Assembly (NCBI GenBank): GCA_023213395.1
Contig: CM041465.1
Location: 164,307,741 to 164,371,740 of the forward strand
Direction: 5' to 3'
Source of the DNA: Cycas panzhihuaensis
Taxonomy: Eukaryota; Cycadophyta
Length of the DNA: 64,000 bases
The position numbers and the translations under genes are program-made. Within the stretch, counting starts at the first letter, position 1, and every line of letters begins with the position of its first letter. The notes under the pieces are model-generated. The model worked only from the letters and a program-made list of their open reading frames with translations. It was not told where the DNA came from and ran no database searches. Of the stretch, positions 46,848-57,695 are shown one piece after another.

Positions 46848-47800
46848 TCACAATGTTAATCTGGGCTTTAATCCCTCGATCATATTTCCTTTTGATTCAG
46901 GATCATCTATTAGAGTTATTTCCTCTATATTCTCCACTCCATACTTTTTCAATTCACTCCTCAAATCATCTTTTTTCCATGTCCTACAAATATTGCGCAC
47001 ATAAAGAGTTTCATTATCTTGGCTTTGTGACACCCCACATTGCTTGCCTCTCACCCATGGATTCTTGAGATCTGCGACAACCTTCTTCGCTTGTTCGATA
47101 GTTGCAAAGCAAATGAATGCAAATCCTTTATTTTTCTGCGTGAGAGAATTCTTAGCCAGTCGAACCTCAATGACTTCTCCAACCTTACTGAAAACCTTCT
47201 TCAAATCCTCTTCCACAGTGTCCTTGTCAAGCCCGCCAACAAAAATCTCAAATTCCTTTTGCTTCCTCCGCTCTTTCACAGGGGCGAGCACTTCAACATC
47301 CTGATGATGTTCTTCTCCATTGTCGTTGCCGTCTTCTTGCTACTCTTCATCGTCAACTTCCTCTTCTTCTCCTCCCTCTGCATCACCATCACCTTCTTCT
47401 CCTTCGCCGTCAACCTTTTCATCTCCTTCACCATCACCTGACTCCTCCTCATCTTCTCGCGCTTCTTCCAGCACCTCATCTGACACCTTCACTTCAGTCA
47501 GTCTGGCTTCCTCGGCTTTGAAGCCCTCTTCAGTTAATGGCTTGCCGCCATTCTCCACCGATGCTTCGACGCCTGTGCGTCGTCTGCGAGGGCCGAAACA
47601 CTAGCATTTGGGTCGGCATTGTTGAGGTCTGGAAGAGAAACATTAGCCTTGGCTTCGACGGGATTCGACCCCGTAGCCTGCACTGCCTCGACGGCCTCCA
47701 GCTTGCAAACATCAAAGAATAATGGCGACTTCGACCCTCTGCTCATGGCAGCTTCAGCTTCATACCTGCAATGGCTTCGATGCATTATCCATGGCAGCAC
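46848..47800 (-). pseudogene. captured hnRNP-Q/LIF2-like RRM gene fragment, Y copy 1
   Basis: Minus strand. The N-terminal part (47534-47800) has DLNNADPNASVSALADDAQ. A one-base frameshift leads to an acidic part (47340-47558; runs of E, D and G), then a TAG, then an open 147-codon stretch (46848-47291). That stretch has RRM1 with RNP2 IFVGGL (residues 16-21) and RNP1 KGFAFICF (55-62). The GKQCGV linker follows, then RRM2 RNP2 LYVRNI (96-101) and ITLIDDPES, ending before the second RNP1. Domain order and linker match plant hnRNP Q/LIF2-type proteins, which bind RNA in the nucleus. It is antisense to Y. Confidence 0.85.
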
Positions 47801-47896
47801 TCAGAGATGAAAAATGGTGACCTGGTTATCACGACACTCTACTCTTCAACCTGCAACATCCATGGCGGCGGTATCCCTCGATGATATTCTTGGCAG

Positions 47897-47916
47897 AACC
47901 CTAATATCTTAGGGTT
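47897..47916 (-). promoter_or_regulatory. telobox-type palindrome upstream of captured gene, Y copy 1
   Basis: AACCCTAATATCTTAGGGTT has two perfect 8-base arms containing AACCCTA, the telobox core common near transcription starts of plant genes for ribosome- and RNA-related proteins. It lies about 100 bases upstream of the N-terminal coding part, in the position of a 5' leader. The same motif is at 51797-51816 and 55672-55691. Function here is inferred. Confidence 0.55.
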
Positions 47917-48499
47917 ATATGTTGGCATATTTTTCGACGGATGTCAAATTCTATAACAAAGGGTTAAGTTTTTTTTTTTTCTATTTGAAAAAATAAATTT
48001 AACTATATTGGATATTGCTTTTGGATCCGTCCAGCCCTTCATCACTTTAACCCCGGTCACATGGTGGGCTTAATACGACCTATTGCCAGCTCATGAAGGG
48101 GGCTAGTCCCCATTTCATCCTTTTTCAGCATTACTAAGGAGTACCTATCACATTTTTTACTGTATCTTGAGATTGGGAGGTCCGATTTCGATTCTAAATG
48201 CGTTGGATCCATAACAGAGAGAGATTTCATTTGACAAGTCATTTGACACATTTTGGAGCCGTTTTCATGGAGATTTTTAAGTTCAAAGTTATAAGTTCCT
48301 ATTTGTCTTCATTTTTTCTCAGTTTCTTTAGGCACATATTGCATTTTCAAGGCTTCTTGATGTAATGTACCCCGAATGGGGGGGATGACATGTACTATGG
48401 ACTTCTTTTTAGCTCTTGAAGAACCCATTATGATCATATTGTACTTCATTTATGAGAGAGAGTCACATGTGCTACACAAGTCACATACTATTTTTCAGT

Positions 48500-48697
48500 C
48501 ATGTAAAAATTTCTAATACTGGTTACTTTTGCCCATGTTGGCAAGTTGTTAGCCCAATGAGGCATCATGTAAAAATTTCTAATGCTAGTTATTTTTTCCC
48601 ATAGTGGCAAGTTGTTAGCCCAATGAGAAATCATGTAAAAATTTCTAATGCTAGTTACTTTTGCCCATGGTGGCAAGTTGTTAGCCCAATGAGGCAT
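48500..48697. repeat. three tandem 66-bp repeats in Y unit 1
   Basis: Each begins catgtaaaaatttctaat and ends cccaatgaggcat or a variant. Because 66 is a multiple of three, a minus-strand frame gives three repeats of a peptide with HWANNLP; I treat this as a by-product. Confidence 0.92.
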
Positions 48698-48860
48698 CTT
48701 TTTAGCCTATGTGGCATGTTTGAGGCCATAGTACCATTGTATTTCGGGCCATTAGATGCCGAAGAAGTGCTAGTCCTATTGAGCAAGAGGTAGGACACAC
48801 TTTTAGAAGCTACTCTTGCCCGCCATGTGCTATTTTCCATGTGCTTTATATACATGTAGT

Positions 48861-49345
48861 TTCCTGCTTGCACTCCCATATAAGCAAGGGGTGGGACCTT
48901 ATACAGCTACTCTTGCCAGCTCTTGATTGATCCACGTATACATAGGGAGTTCCTACCCAACTGGCGGTTGCAGTGGCTAATAACCCACGTATTCCGGTAG
49001 ATGGACTCTACTTCATATGGGCATCAGTAGCTTTCTTATTCAGTGCAGCAGTGTTTATGATCCAGCAGACTTTTGGAGACTCCTGTCATGTGCCATGTGC
49101 CATGTGCCATGTGTTTCTTATATATATATTTTCTTGCTTGCACTCCCATATGAGCAAGGGGTGGGACCTTATACAGCTACTCTTACCAGCTCTTGATTGC
49201 TCCACGTATATAAAGGGAGTTCCTACCCAACTGGCGGTTGCAGTGGCTGATAACCCATGCATTCTGGTAGATGGACTCCACTTCATATAGACTTCAGCAA
49301 CTTTCTTATTCTGTGTAGCAGCGGTTATGATCCAGCAGCCTTTTA
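48861..49345. repeat. tandem duplication of ~270 bp in Y unit 1
   Basis: The block from gcttgcactcccatat through the ctactcttgccagctcttgatt stretch to gatccagcag occurs at 48866 and again at 49136. A short ccatgtg microrepeat at the joint has more copies here than in units 2 and 3, which explains the different spacings (270, 256 and 265). Confidence 0.88.
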
Positions 49346-49394
49346 GAGGCTTGAACTTATCATTGAAGTGATGACATTTATGTAATTGACTATT

Positions 49395-49697
49395 ACAGGG
49401 GGTAATGTTAGGTGTAATACTCAATTTCATTAGTCCTATGTAAACTCTCTCTATCTTTTGTATTCTATATTAGAGTTGTGGGTCACCTTGATATGTGTGC
49501 CACCTCTAAATAGTCCAATGGGGTTCTCTCTCTAGTGGTGAGGTTGTACTATAAGTATGTACTCTTATTTGTTCATAATTGAGTTTTGGCCAATTCTCCA
49601 ACATGGTGTCTATTCTGTGTATACTTCATCTTTTTGTTGCTCACCATTAGGGTTTGATATGCTTGTTACATTACTAATCCTAACATGGTATCAGAGC
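49395..49697 (+). repeat. polypurine tract, Y LTR2 and primer binding site
   Basis: acagggggtaa precedes TGTTAGGTG at 49406; the LTR ends taaca at 49685 and is followed by tggtatcagagc, a perfect initiator-tRNA site. This LTR serves as the 3' LTR of unit 1 and the 5' LTR of unit 2. Confidence 0.95.
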
Positions 49698-50747
49698 CCA
49701 AGGTTTAACACTTGGAGGCCTTTCTTGCAAATCCTAGTACATGTCATTCCTGGTTTTTGAGCTTTCAAGTCTTGTAAATTTTTTGATGTGCCTATTTGGT
49801 GACTTTGTCAAGTTGAAAATCATTTAAAGTTATATTTGATGCATATTTTGTTATGGGACTGATATCAAGTTTTGAAGGGCTATTTTGGTGTTAATGAAAG
49901 GCAGTTTTCAAGCCTATTTTGAAATTTTGTAGTTGTTTAAAGTTTGTTGATGCTGCGTAGGTGGACATCTTCTCCACATGTGGTGCCACAATAATATTAC
50001 ATGCCGGTGAAAGTCCACCATATTCTGTGTGCAGATTCAACTACTGTTTAGCTATCTCCTTCGCATGTCAGTGGACAAAGTGTTGTAGGAACTGTTAACA
50101 GCAGTTGAGTGAGTGCTTCTCGCTATCTAGAAGCTAGAAGAAACTCTACTTTCAAAAGATTTATAAATTTATAGGTTATACATATATTTTTGTTGATATG
50201 TACTTTCTTTATGCTCAAAAATTTTGTATTCAAGGCCTTCAAATTTGGCCTATGTTCTTATATATTTTTTATTCAAAAAAAAAAAAAAAGGAAAAATCTG
50301 CCAAATATGTTGTTGGTGCATAGCCATTGTCATATCTGAAAAGAAGAAGACTGCAAATGAAGAGCTTCTCTATGTATGAATTAAATGACAATCTATTGCT
50401 ATGTTTTTTTTGGGTCTTTCCAAAGTTTACCGTATGAATCTTTTCATATTGCAAGCTTCAGTTTCGTCCCATCCATTAAAGCAAACAGACTATCTGCTCT
50501 GACCGCTTCATTTTGTTCCTCGTGCATTATGAGTGTCATGGGATCGATCCGAGGGGTTCTGTTTCCATCAAACCTTTGTGGTGGATTTTGATCAGTTCAG
50601 TGATGTAATGGCCTGGCATAGTCGGGCTTGGGCTATGTGCTTGGTATTGGTCATACTGAGCTTGTTGAGTTTGGGTGAAGCAGCTTACTAGTTCAGAGTT
50701 GGGGAAAAGGCAACAGATGAAATGGAACCCTTTATGCCCTGCTTATT

Positions 50748-51700
50748 TCATAGTGTTAATCTGGGCTTTAATCCCTCAATCATATTTCCTTCTGATTCAG
50801 GATCATCTATTAGAGTTATTCCCTCTATATTCTCCACTCCATACTTTTTCAATTCACTCCTCAAATCATCTTTTTTCCATGTCCTACAAATATTGCGCAC
50901 ATAAAGAGTTTCATTATCTTGGCTTTGTGACACCCCACATTACTTGCCTCTCACCCATGGATTCTTGAGATCTGCGACAGCCTTCTTCGCTTGTTCGATA
51001 GTTGCAAAGCGAATGAATGCAAATCCTTTATTTTTCTGCGTGAGAGAATTCTTAGCCAGTCGAACCTCAACGACTTCTCCAACCTTACTGAAAACCTTCT
51101 TCAAATCCTCTTCCACAGTGTCCTTGTCAAGCCCGCCAACAAAAATCTTAAATTCCTTTTGCTTCCTCCGCTCTTTCACAGGGGCGGGCACTTCAACATC
51201 CTGATGATGTTCTTCTCCATTGTCGTTGCCGTCTTCTTGCTACTCTTCATCGTCAACTTCCTCTTCTTCTCCTCCCTCTGCATCACCATCACCTTCTTCT
51301 CCTTCGCCGTCAACCTCTTTATCTCCTTCACCATCACCCGACTCCTCCTCATCTTCTCGCGCTTCTTCCAGCACCTCATCTAACACCTTCACTTCGGTCT
51401 GTCCGGCTTCCTCAGCTTTGAAGCCCTCTTCAGTTAATGGCTTGTCGCCATTCTCCGTGGATGCTTCGACGCCTATGCGTCGTCTGCGAGGGCTGAAACA
51501 CTAGCATTTGGGTCGGCATTATTGAGGTCTGGAAGAGAAACATTAGCCTTGGCTTCGATGAGATCCGACCCCATAGCCTGCACTGCCTCGATGGCCTCCA
51601 GCTTGCAAACATCAAAGAATAATGGCGGCTTCGACCCTCTGCTCATGGCAACTTCGACTTCATACCTGCAATGGCTTTGATGTATTATCCATGGCAGCGC
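50748..51700 (-). pseudogene. captured RRM gene fragment, Y copy 2
   Basis: Same structure as copy 1: acidic N-terminus, shared frameshift, shared TAG before RRM1, and truncation within RRM2. This copy has one more stop inside the linker (between GK and CG, near 50937), which splits the RRM stretch into 50940-51191 and 50748-50933. RNP1 reads KGFAFIRF here, nearer the usual RRM consensus than copy 1. Confidence 0.85.
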
Positions 51701-51796
51701 TCAGAGATGAAAAATGGTGACCTGGTTATCATGGTGCTCTACTCTTTAACCTGCAACATCCATGGCAGCGGCGGCCCTCGATGATATTCTTGGCAG

Positions 51797-51816
51797 AACC
51801 CTAATATCTTAGGGTT
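51797..51816 (-). promoter_or_regulatory. telobox-type palindrome, Y copy 2
   Basis: Identical 20-base palindrome to the one in unit 1, in the same position relative to the captured gene. Confidence 0.55.
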
Positions 51817-52390
51817 ATATGTTGGCATATTTTTTGACGGATGTCAAATTCTATAACAAAGGGTTAAGTTTTTTTTTTCCTATTTGAAAAAAAAAATTTA
51901 ACTATATTGGATATTGCTTTTGGATCCGTCCAGCCCTTCATCACTTTAACCCCGGTCACATGGTGGGCTTAATATGACCTATTGCCAGCTCATGAAGGGG
52001 GCTAGTCCCCATTTCATCCTTTTTTAGCATTACTAAGGAGTACCTATCACATTTTTTTACTGTATCTTGAGATTGGGAGGTCTGATTTCAGTTCCGTCTG
52101 TTGCGTTGGATCCGTAATAGAGAGAGATTTCATATGACACATTTTGGAGCTGTTTTCATGGAGATTTTTAAGTTCAAAGTTATAATTTCCTATTTGTCTT
52201 CATTTTTTCTCAGTTTCTTTAGGCACATATTGCATTTTCAAGGCTTCTTGATGTAATGTACCCCGAATGGGGGGGATGACATGTACTATGGACTTCTTTT
52301 TAGCTCTTGAAGAACCCATTGTGATCATATTATACTTCATTTATGAGAGAGAGTCACATGTGCTACATAAGTCACATACTATTTTTCAGT

Positions 52391-52588
52391 CATGTAAAAA
52401 TTTCTAATACTGGTTACTTTTGCCCATGTTGGCAAGTTGTTAGCCCAATGAGGCATCATGTAAAAATTTCTAATGCTAGTTATTTTTGCCCATGGTGGCA
52501 AGTTGTTAGCCCAATGAGGAATCATGTAAAAATTTCTAATGCTAGTTATTTTTGCCCATGGTGGCAAGTTGTTAGCCCAATGAGGCAT
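52391..52588. repeat. three tandem 66-bp repeats in Y unit 2
   Basis: Same three repeats as in unit 1, so the triplication predates formation of the Y trimer. Confidence 0.92.
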
Positions 52589-52751
52589 CTTTTTAGCCTA
52601 TGTGGCATGTTTGAGGCCATAGTACCATTGTATTTCTGGCCATTAGATGTCGAAGAAGTGCTAGTCCTATTGAGCAAGAGGTAGGATACACTTTTAGAAG
52701 CTACTCTTGCCTGCCATGTGCTATTTGCCATGTGCTTTATATACATATAGT

Positions 52752-53225
52752 TTCCTGCTTGTACTCCCATATAAGCAAGGGGTGGGACCTTATACAGCTA
52801 CTCTTGCCAGCTCTTGATTGATACACATACACAGAGGGAGTTCATACCCAACTGGCAGTTGCAGCAGCTAATAACCCATGCATTCCGGTAGATGGACTCT
52901 ATTTCATATGGACATCAGTAGCTTTCTTATTCAGTGCAGCAGTGTTTATGATCCAACAGGCTTTTGGAGACTTATGTCATGTGCCATGTGTTTCTTATAT
53001 ATATTTTTTCTTGCTTGCACTCCCATATGAGCAAGGGGTGGGACCTTATACAGCTACTCTTGCCAGCTCCTGATTGCTCCACGTATATAAAGGGAGTTCC
53101 TACCCAACTGGCGATTGCAGCGGCTGATAACCCATGCATTTCCGTAGATGGACTCCACTTCATATAGACTTCAGCAACTTTCTTATTCTGTGTAGCAGCG
53201 GTTATGATCCAGCAGCCTTTTGGAG
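52752..53225. repeat. tandem duplication (~256 bp) in Y unit 2
   Basis: gcttg-cactcccatat landmarks at 52757 and 53013. Shorter than in unit 1 because of fewer ccatgtg microrepeats. Confidence 0.85.
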
Positions 53226-53269
53226 ACTTGAGCTTATCATTGAAGTGATGACATTTATGTAATTGACTA

Positions 53270-53574
53270 TTACAGGGGGGAATGTTAGGTGTAATACTCA
53301 ATTTCATTAGTCCTATGTAAACTCTCTCTATCTTTTGTATTCTATATTAGAGTTATGGGTCACCTTGATATGTGTGTCACCTCTAAATAGTGCAATGGGG
53401 TTCTCTCTCTAGTGGTGAGGTTGTACTATAAGTATGTACTCTTATTTGTTCATAATTGAGTTTTGGCCAATTCTCCAACATGGTGTCTATTCTGTGTATA
53501 CTTCATCTTTTTATTGCTCACCATTAGGGTTTGATATGCTTGTTACATTACTAATCCTAACATGGTATCACAGC
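53270..53574 (+). repeat. polypurine tract, Y LTR3 and primer binding site
   Basis: acaggggggaa precedes TGTTAGGTG at 53283; the LTR ends at 53562, followed by tggtatcacagc. Confidence 0.95.
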
Positions 53575-54622
53575 CCAAGGTTCAACCCTCGGAGGCCTTT
53601 CTTGCAAATCCTAGTACATGTCATTCCTGGTTTTTGAGCTTTCAAGTCTTGTAAATTTTTTGATGTGCCTGTTTGGTGACTTTGTCAAGTTAAAAATTAT
53701 TTGAAGTTATATCTGATGCATATTTTGTTATGGGACTGATATCAAGTTTTGAAGGGCTATTTTGGTGTTAATGAGAGGTTGTTTTCAAGCCCATTTTGAA
53801 ATTTTGTAGTTGTTTAAAGCTTGTTGATGCTGCGTAGGTGGACATCTTCTCCACATGTGGCGCCACAATAATATTACATGACGGTGAAAGTCCACCATAT
53901 TCTGTGTGCAGATTCAACCACTGTTTAGCTATCTCCTTCGCATGTCAGTGGACAAAGTGTTGTAGGAACTGTTAACAGTAGTTGAGTGAGTGCTTCTCAC
54001 TATCTGGAAGCTAGAAGAAACTCTACTTTCAAAAGATTTATAAATTTATAGGTTATACATATATCTTTGCTGATATGTACTTTCTTTATGCTCAAAAATT
54101 TTGTATTCAAGGCCTTCAAATCTGGCCTATGTTCTTATGTATTTTTTATTCGAAAAAAAAAAAAAGGAAAAATCTGCCAAATATGTTGTTGGTGCATAGC
54201 CATTGGCAGATCTGAAAAGAAGAAGACTGCAAATGAAGAGCTTCTCTATGTATGAATTAAATGACAATCTATTGCTATGTTTTTTTGGGTCTTTCCAAAG
54301 TTTGCCGTATGAATCTTTTCATATTACAAGCCTCAGTTTTGTCCCATCCATTAAAGCAAACAGACTATCTGCTCTGACCGCTTCATTTTGTTCCTCGTGC
54401 ATTATGAGTGTCATGGGATCGATCCGAGGGGTTCTGTTTCCATCAAACCTTTGTGGTGGATTTTGATCAGTTCAGTGATGTAATGGCTTGGCATAGTCAG
54501 GCTTGGGCTATGTGCTTGGTATTGGTCATACTGAGCTTATTGATTTTGGTTGAAGTAGCTTACCAGTTCAGAGTTGGGGAAAAGGCAACGGATGAAATGG
54601 AACCCTTTATGCCCTACTTATT

Positions 54623-55575
54623 TCACAGTGTTAATCTGGGCTTTAATCCCTCGATCATATTTCCTTCCGATTCAGGATCATCTATTAGAGTTATTTCCTC
54701 TATATTCTCCACTCCATACTTTTTCAATTCACTCCTCAAATCATCTTTTTTCCATGTCCTACAAATATTGCACACATAAAGAGTTTCATTATCTTGGCTT
54801 TGTGACACCCCACATTGCTTGCCTCTCACCCATGGATTCTTGAGATCTGTGACAGCCTTCTTTGCTTGTTCGATAGTTGCAAAGTGAATGAATGCAAATC
54901 CTTTATTTTTCTGCGTGAGAGAATTCTTAGCCAGTCGAACCTCAACGACTTCTCCAACCTTACTGAAAACCTTCTTCAAATCCTCTTCCACAGTGTCCTT
55001 GTCAAGCCCGCCAACAAAAATCTCAAATTCCTTTTGCTTCCTCCGCTCTTTCACAGGGGCGGGCACTTCAACATCCTGATGATGTTCTTCTCCATCATCG
55101 TTGCCGTCTTCTTGCTACTCTTCATCGTCAACTTCCTCTTCTTCTCCTCCCTCTGCATCACCATCACCTTCTTCTCCTTCGCCGTCAACCTCTTCATCTC
55201 CTTCACCGTCACCTGACTCCTCCTCATCTTCTCGTGCTTCTTCCAGCACCTCATCTGACACCTTCACTTTGATCTGTCCAGCTTCCTCGGCTTTGAAGCC
55301 TTCTTCAGTTAATGGCTTTCTGCCATTCTCCGTTGATGCTTTGACGCCTTTGCGTCATCTGCGAGGGCCAAAACACTAGCATTTGGGTCGGCATTGTTGA
55401 GGTTTGGAAGAGAAACATTAGCCTTGGCTTTGACAGGATCTGACCCCATAGCCTGCACTGCCTTGACGGCCTCCGTCTTGTAAACATCAAAGAATAATGG
55501 CAGCTTCAACCCTCTGCTCATGGCAGCTTCGACTTCATACCTGCAATGGCTTCGATGCATTATCCATGGCAGTGC
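54623..55575 (-). pseudogene. captured RRM gene fragment, Y copy 3
   Basis: The 147-codon RRM stretch at 54623-55066 is open, as in copy 1, with RNP2 IFVGGL, RNP1 KGFAFIHF and LYVCNI at the start of RRM2. Upstream it has the same frameshift (DDAKASKHQRRMAESH end) and the same TAG before RRM1. It is antisense to Y and truncated at the same point as the other copies. Confidence 0.85.
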
Positions 55576-55671
55576 TCAAAGATGAAAAATGGTGACCTGG
55601 TTATCATGGCGCTCTACTCTTTAACCTACAACATCCATGGCGGCGGCGGCCCTCGATGATATTCTTGGCAG

Positions 55672-55691
55672 AACCCTAATATCTTAGGGTT
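55672..55691 (-). promoter_or_regulatory. telobox-type palindrome, Y copy 3
   Basis: Same palindrome as in units 1 and 2 with both arms intact. Confidence 0.55.
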
Positions 55692-56270
55692 ATATGTTGG
55701 CATATTTTTTGACAGATGTCAAATTCTATAACAAAGGGTTAAGTTTTTTTTTTTCTATTTGAAAAAATAAATTTAACTATATTGGATATTACTTTCGGAT
55801 CCGTCCAGCCCTTAATCACTTTAACCCCGGTCACATGGTGGGCTTAATACGACCTATTGCCAGCTCATGAAAGGGGCTAGTCCCCATTTCATCCTTTTTC
55901 AGCATTACTAAGGAGTACCTATCATATTTTTTACTGTATCTTGAGATTGGGAGGTCCGATTTCAGTTAAAATTGCGTTGGATCCTAGCAGAGAGATTTCA
56001 TTTGACAGGTCATTTGACACATTTTGGAGCTGTTTTCATGGAGATTTTTAAGTTTAAAGTTATAAGTTCCTATTTGTCTTCATTTTTTCTCAGTTTCTTC
56101 AGGCACATATTACATTTTCAAGGCTTCTTGATGTAATGTACCCCGAATGGGGGGTATGACATGTACTATGGACTTCTTTTTAGCTCTTGAAGAACCCATT
56201 GTGATCATATTGTACTTCATTTATGAGAGAGAGTCACATGTGCTACACAAGTCACATACTATTTTTCAGT

Positions 56271-56468
56271 CATGTAAAAATTTCTAATACTGGTTACTTT
56301 TGCCCATGTTGGCAAGTTGTTAGCCCAATGAGGCATCATATAAAAATTTCTAATGCTAGTTATTTTTGCCCATGATGGCAAGTTGTTAGCCCAATGAGGA
56401 ATCATGTAAAAATTTCTAATGCTAGTTATTTTTGCCCATGGTGGCAAGTTATTAGCCCAATGAGGCAT
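56271..56468. repeat. three tandem 66-bp repeats in Y unit 3
   Basis: Third occurrence of the triplicated 66-bp unit. Confidence 0.92.
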
Positions 56469-56631
56469 CTTTTTAGCCTATGTGGCATGTTTGAGGCCAT
56501 AGTACCATTGTATTTCCGGCCATTAGATGCCGAAGAAGTGCTAGTCCTATTGAGCAAGAGGTAGGACACACTTTTAGAAGCTACTCTTGCCTGCCATGTG
56601 CTATTTGACATGTGCTTTATATACATATAGT

Positions 56632-57118
56632 TTCCTGCTTGCACTCCCATATAAGCAAGGGGTGGGACCTTATACAGCTACTCTTGCTAGCTCTTGATTG
56701 ATCCACGTATACAGAGGGAGTTCCTACCCAACTGGCAGTTGCAGCGGCTAATAACCCATGCATTCTGGTAGATGGACTATACTTCATATGGACATCAGTA
56801 GCTTTCTTATTCAGTGCAGCAGTGTTTATGATCCAGCAGACCTTTGGAGACTCTTGTCATGTGCCATGTGCCATGTGTTTCTTATATATATATATTTTCT
56901 TGCTTGCACTCCCATATGAGCAAGGGGTGGGACCTTATACAGCTACTCTTGCCAGCTCTTGATTGCTCCACGCATACAAAGGGATTTCCTACCCAACTGG
57001 CGGTTGCAGCAGCTGATAACCCATGCATTCCAGTAGATGGACTCCACTTCATATAGACTTCAACAACTTTCTTATTCTGTGTAGCAGCGGTTATGATCCA
57101 GCAGCCTTTTGGAGACTT
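56632..57118. repeat. tandem duplication (~265 bp) in Y unit 3
   Basis: Landmarks gcttgcactcccatat at 56637 and 56902, joined through a ccatgtg microrepeat. Confidence 0.85.
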
Positions 57119-57159
57119 GAGCTTATCATTGAAGTGATGACATTTATGTAATTGACTAT

Positions 57160-57451
57160 TATAGGGGGGAATGTTAGGTGTAATACTCAATTTCATTAGT
57201 CCTATGTAAACTCTCTCTATCTTTTGTATTCTATATTAGAGTTGTGGGTCACCTTGATATGTGTGCCACCTCTAAATAGTCCAATGGGGTTCTCTCTCTA
57301 GTGGTGAGGTTGTACTATAAGTATGTACTCTTATTTGTTCATAATTGAGTTTTGGCCAATTCTCCAACATGGTGTCTATTCTGTGTATACTTCATCTTTT
57401 TGTTGCTCACCATTAGGGTTTGATATGCTTATTACATTACTAATCCTAACA
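57160..57451 (+). repeat. polypurine tract and Y LTR4 (outer 3' LTR)
   Basis: ataggggggaa precedes TGTTAGGTG at 57172. The LTR ends ...CTAACA at 57451 and is followed by the right target duplication caagc (57452-57456). Confidence 0.95.
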
Positions 57452-57456
57452 CAAGC

Positions 57457-57695
57457 CATGTTTAAAAGTGCGTACATATTTTTAAATGAAGGTGGTGTCT
57501 AAAGATACTAGGGTTTGTCACCCCAATAAATCTATAGTTTGAAGGAGGAGGGAAACCTCTTCAATCTCCATAATTTAAAATATATTAAAATAATACTTAA
57601 CTAAAGTAACACTTAACCTTGCCTTACTTACCTTCACATGTGTGCACTCACATGTGTAAATGGTGGGAGTAGGGTGATGAACATTAACCCCAACA
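57457..57695 (-). repeat. 5' LTR of X, part 2 (right of the Y insertion)
   Basis: Continues the LTR from catgttt to ...aaccccaaca, matching 31673-31911. On the minus strand this is the LTR start TGTTGGGGTTAATG. It abuts the RT gene of Z. Confidence 0.93.

Larger units (their letters stand above)
45507..57451 (+). mobile_element. LTR element Y: three internal units and four LTRs in one insertion
   Basis: LTRs of exactly 280 bp at 45507-45786, 49406-49685, 53283-53562 and 57172-57451 alternate with three internal regions of about 3.6 kb. Each of the first three LTRs is followed directly by a primer site (tggtatcacagc or tggtatcagagc). Each of the last three is preceded by a polypurine run (cagggggtaa, cagggggga, taggggggaa). 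Target duplication caagc occurs once on each outer side. There is no gag or pol; instead each unit has an antisense RRM gene fragment. So Y is a non-autonomous transducing LTR element present as a head-to-tail trimer. Confidence 0.93.
31547..57695 (-). mobile_element. large non-autonomous LTR element X carrying a tandem array; host of Y
   Basis: 3' LTR 31578-31911, polypurine tract 31912-31923, interior 31924-45397, primer site 45398-45409, and 5' LTR 45412-45506 continued at 57457-57695. Both LTRs total 334 bp once the Y insertion is removed. The target base pattern atttt occurs on both sides (31542-31546 and 57696-57700) inside the RT gene of Z. The interior holds only RT-like and gag-like scraps plus an 11-kb tandem array, so X cannot be autonomous. 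Confidence 0.82.

Noticed and set aside
47320-47604. Plus-strand Ser/Pro-rich frame, repeated in the other Y units
   Set aside because: It is the complement of the acidic Glu/Asp-rich N-terminus of the captured RRM gene; the minus strand has the recognisable protein.
48488-48697. Peptide repeat with HWANNLP on the minus strand, also at 52379 and 56259
   Set aside because: Caused by the 66-bp tandem DNA repeat, a multiple of three; no start, domain or flanking coding sequence.
48500-48697. Direct repeats resembling a CRISPR array
   Set aside because: The units are contiguous with no spacers, there are only three, and the context is a plant LTR element.
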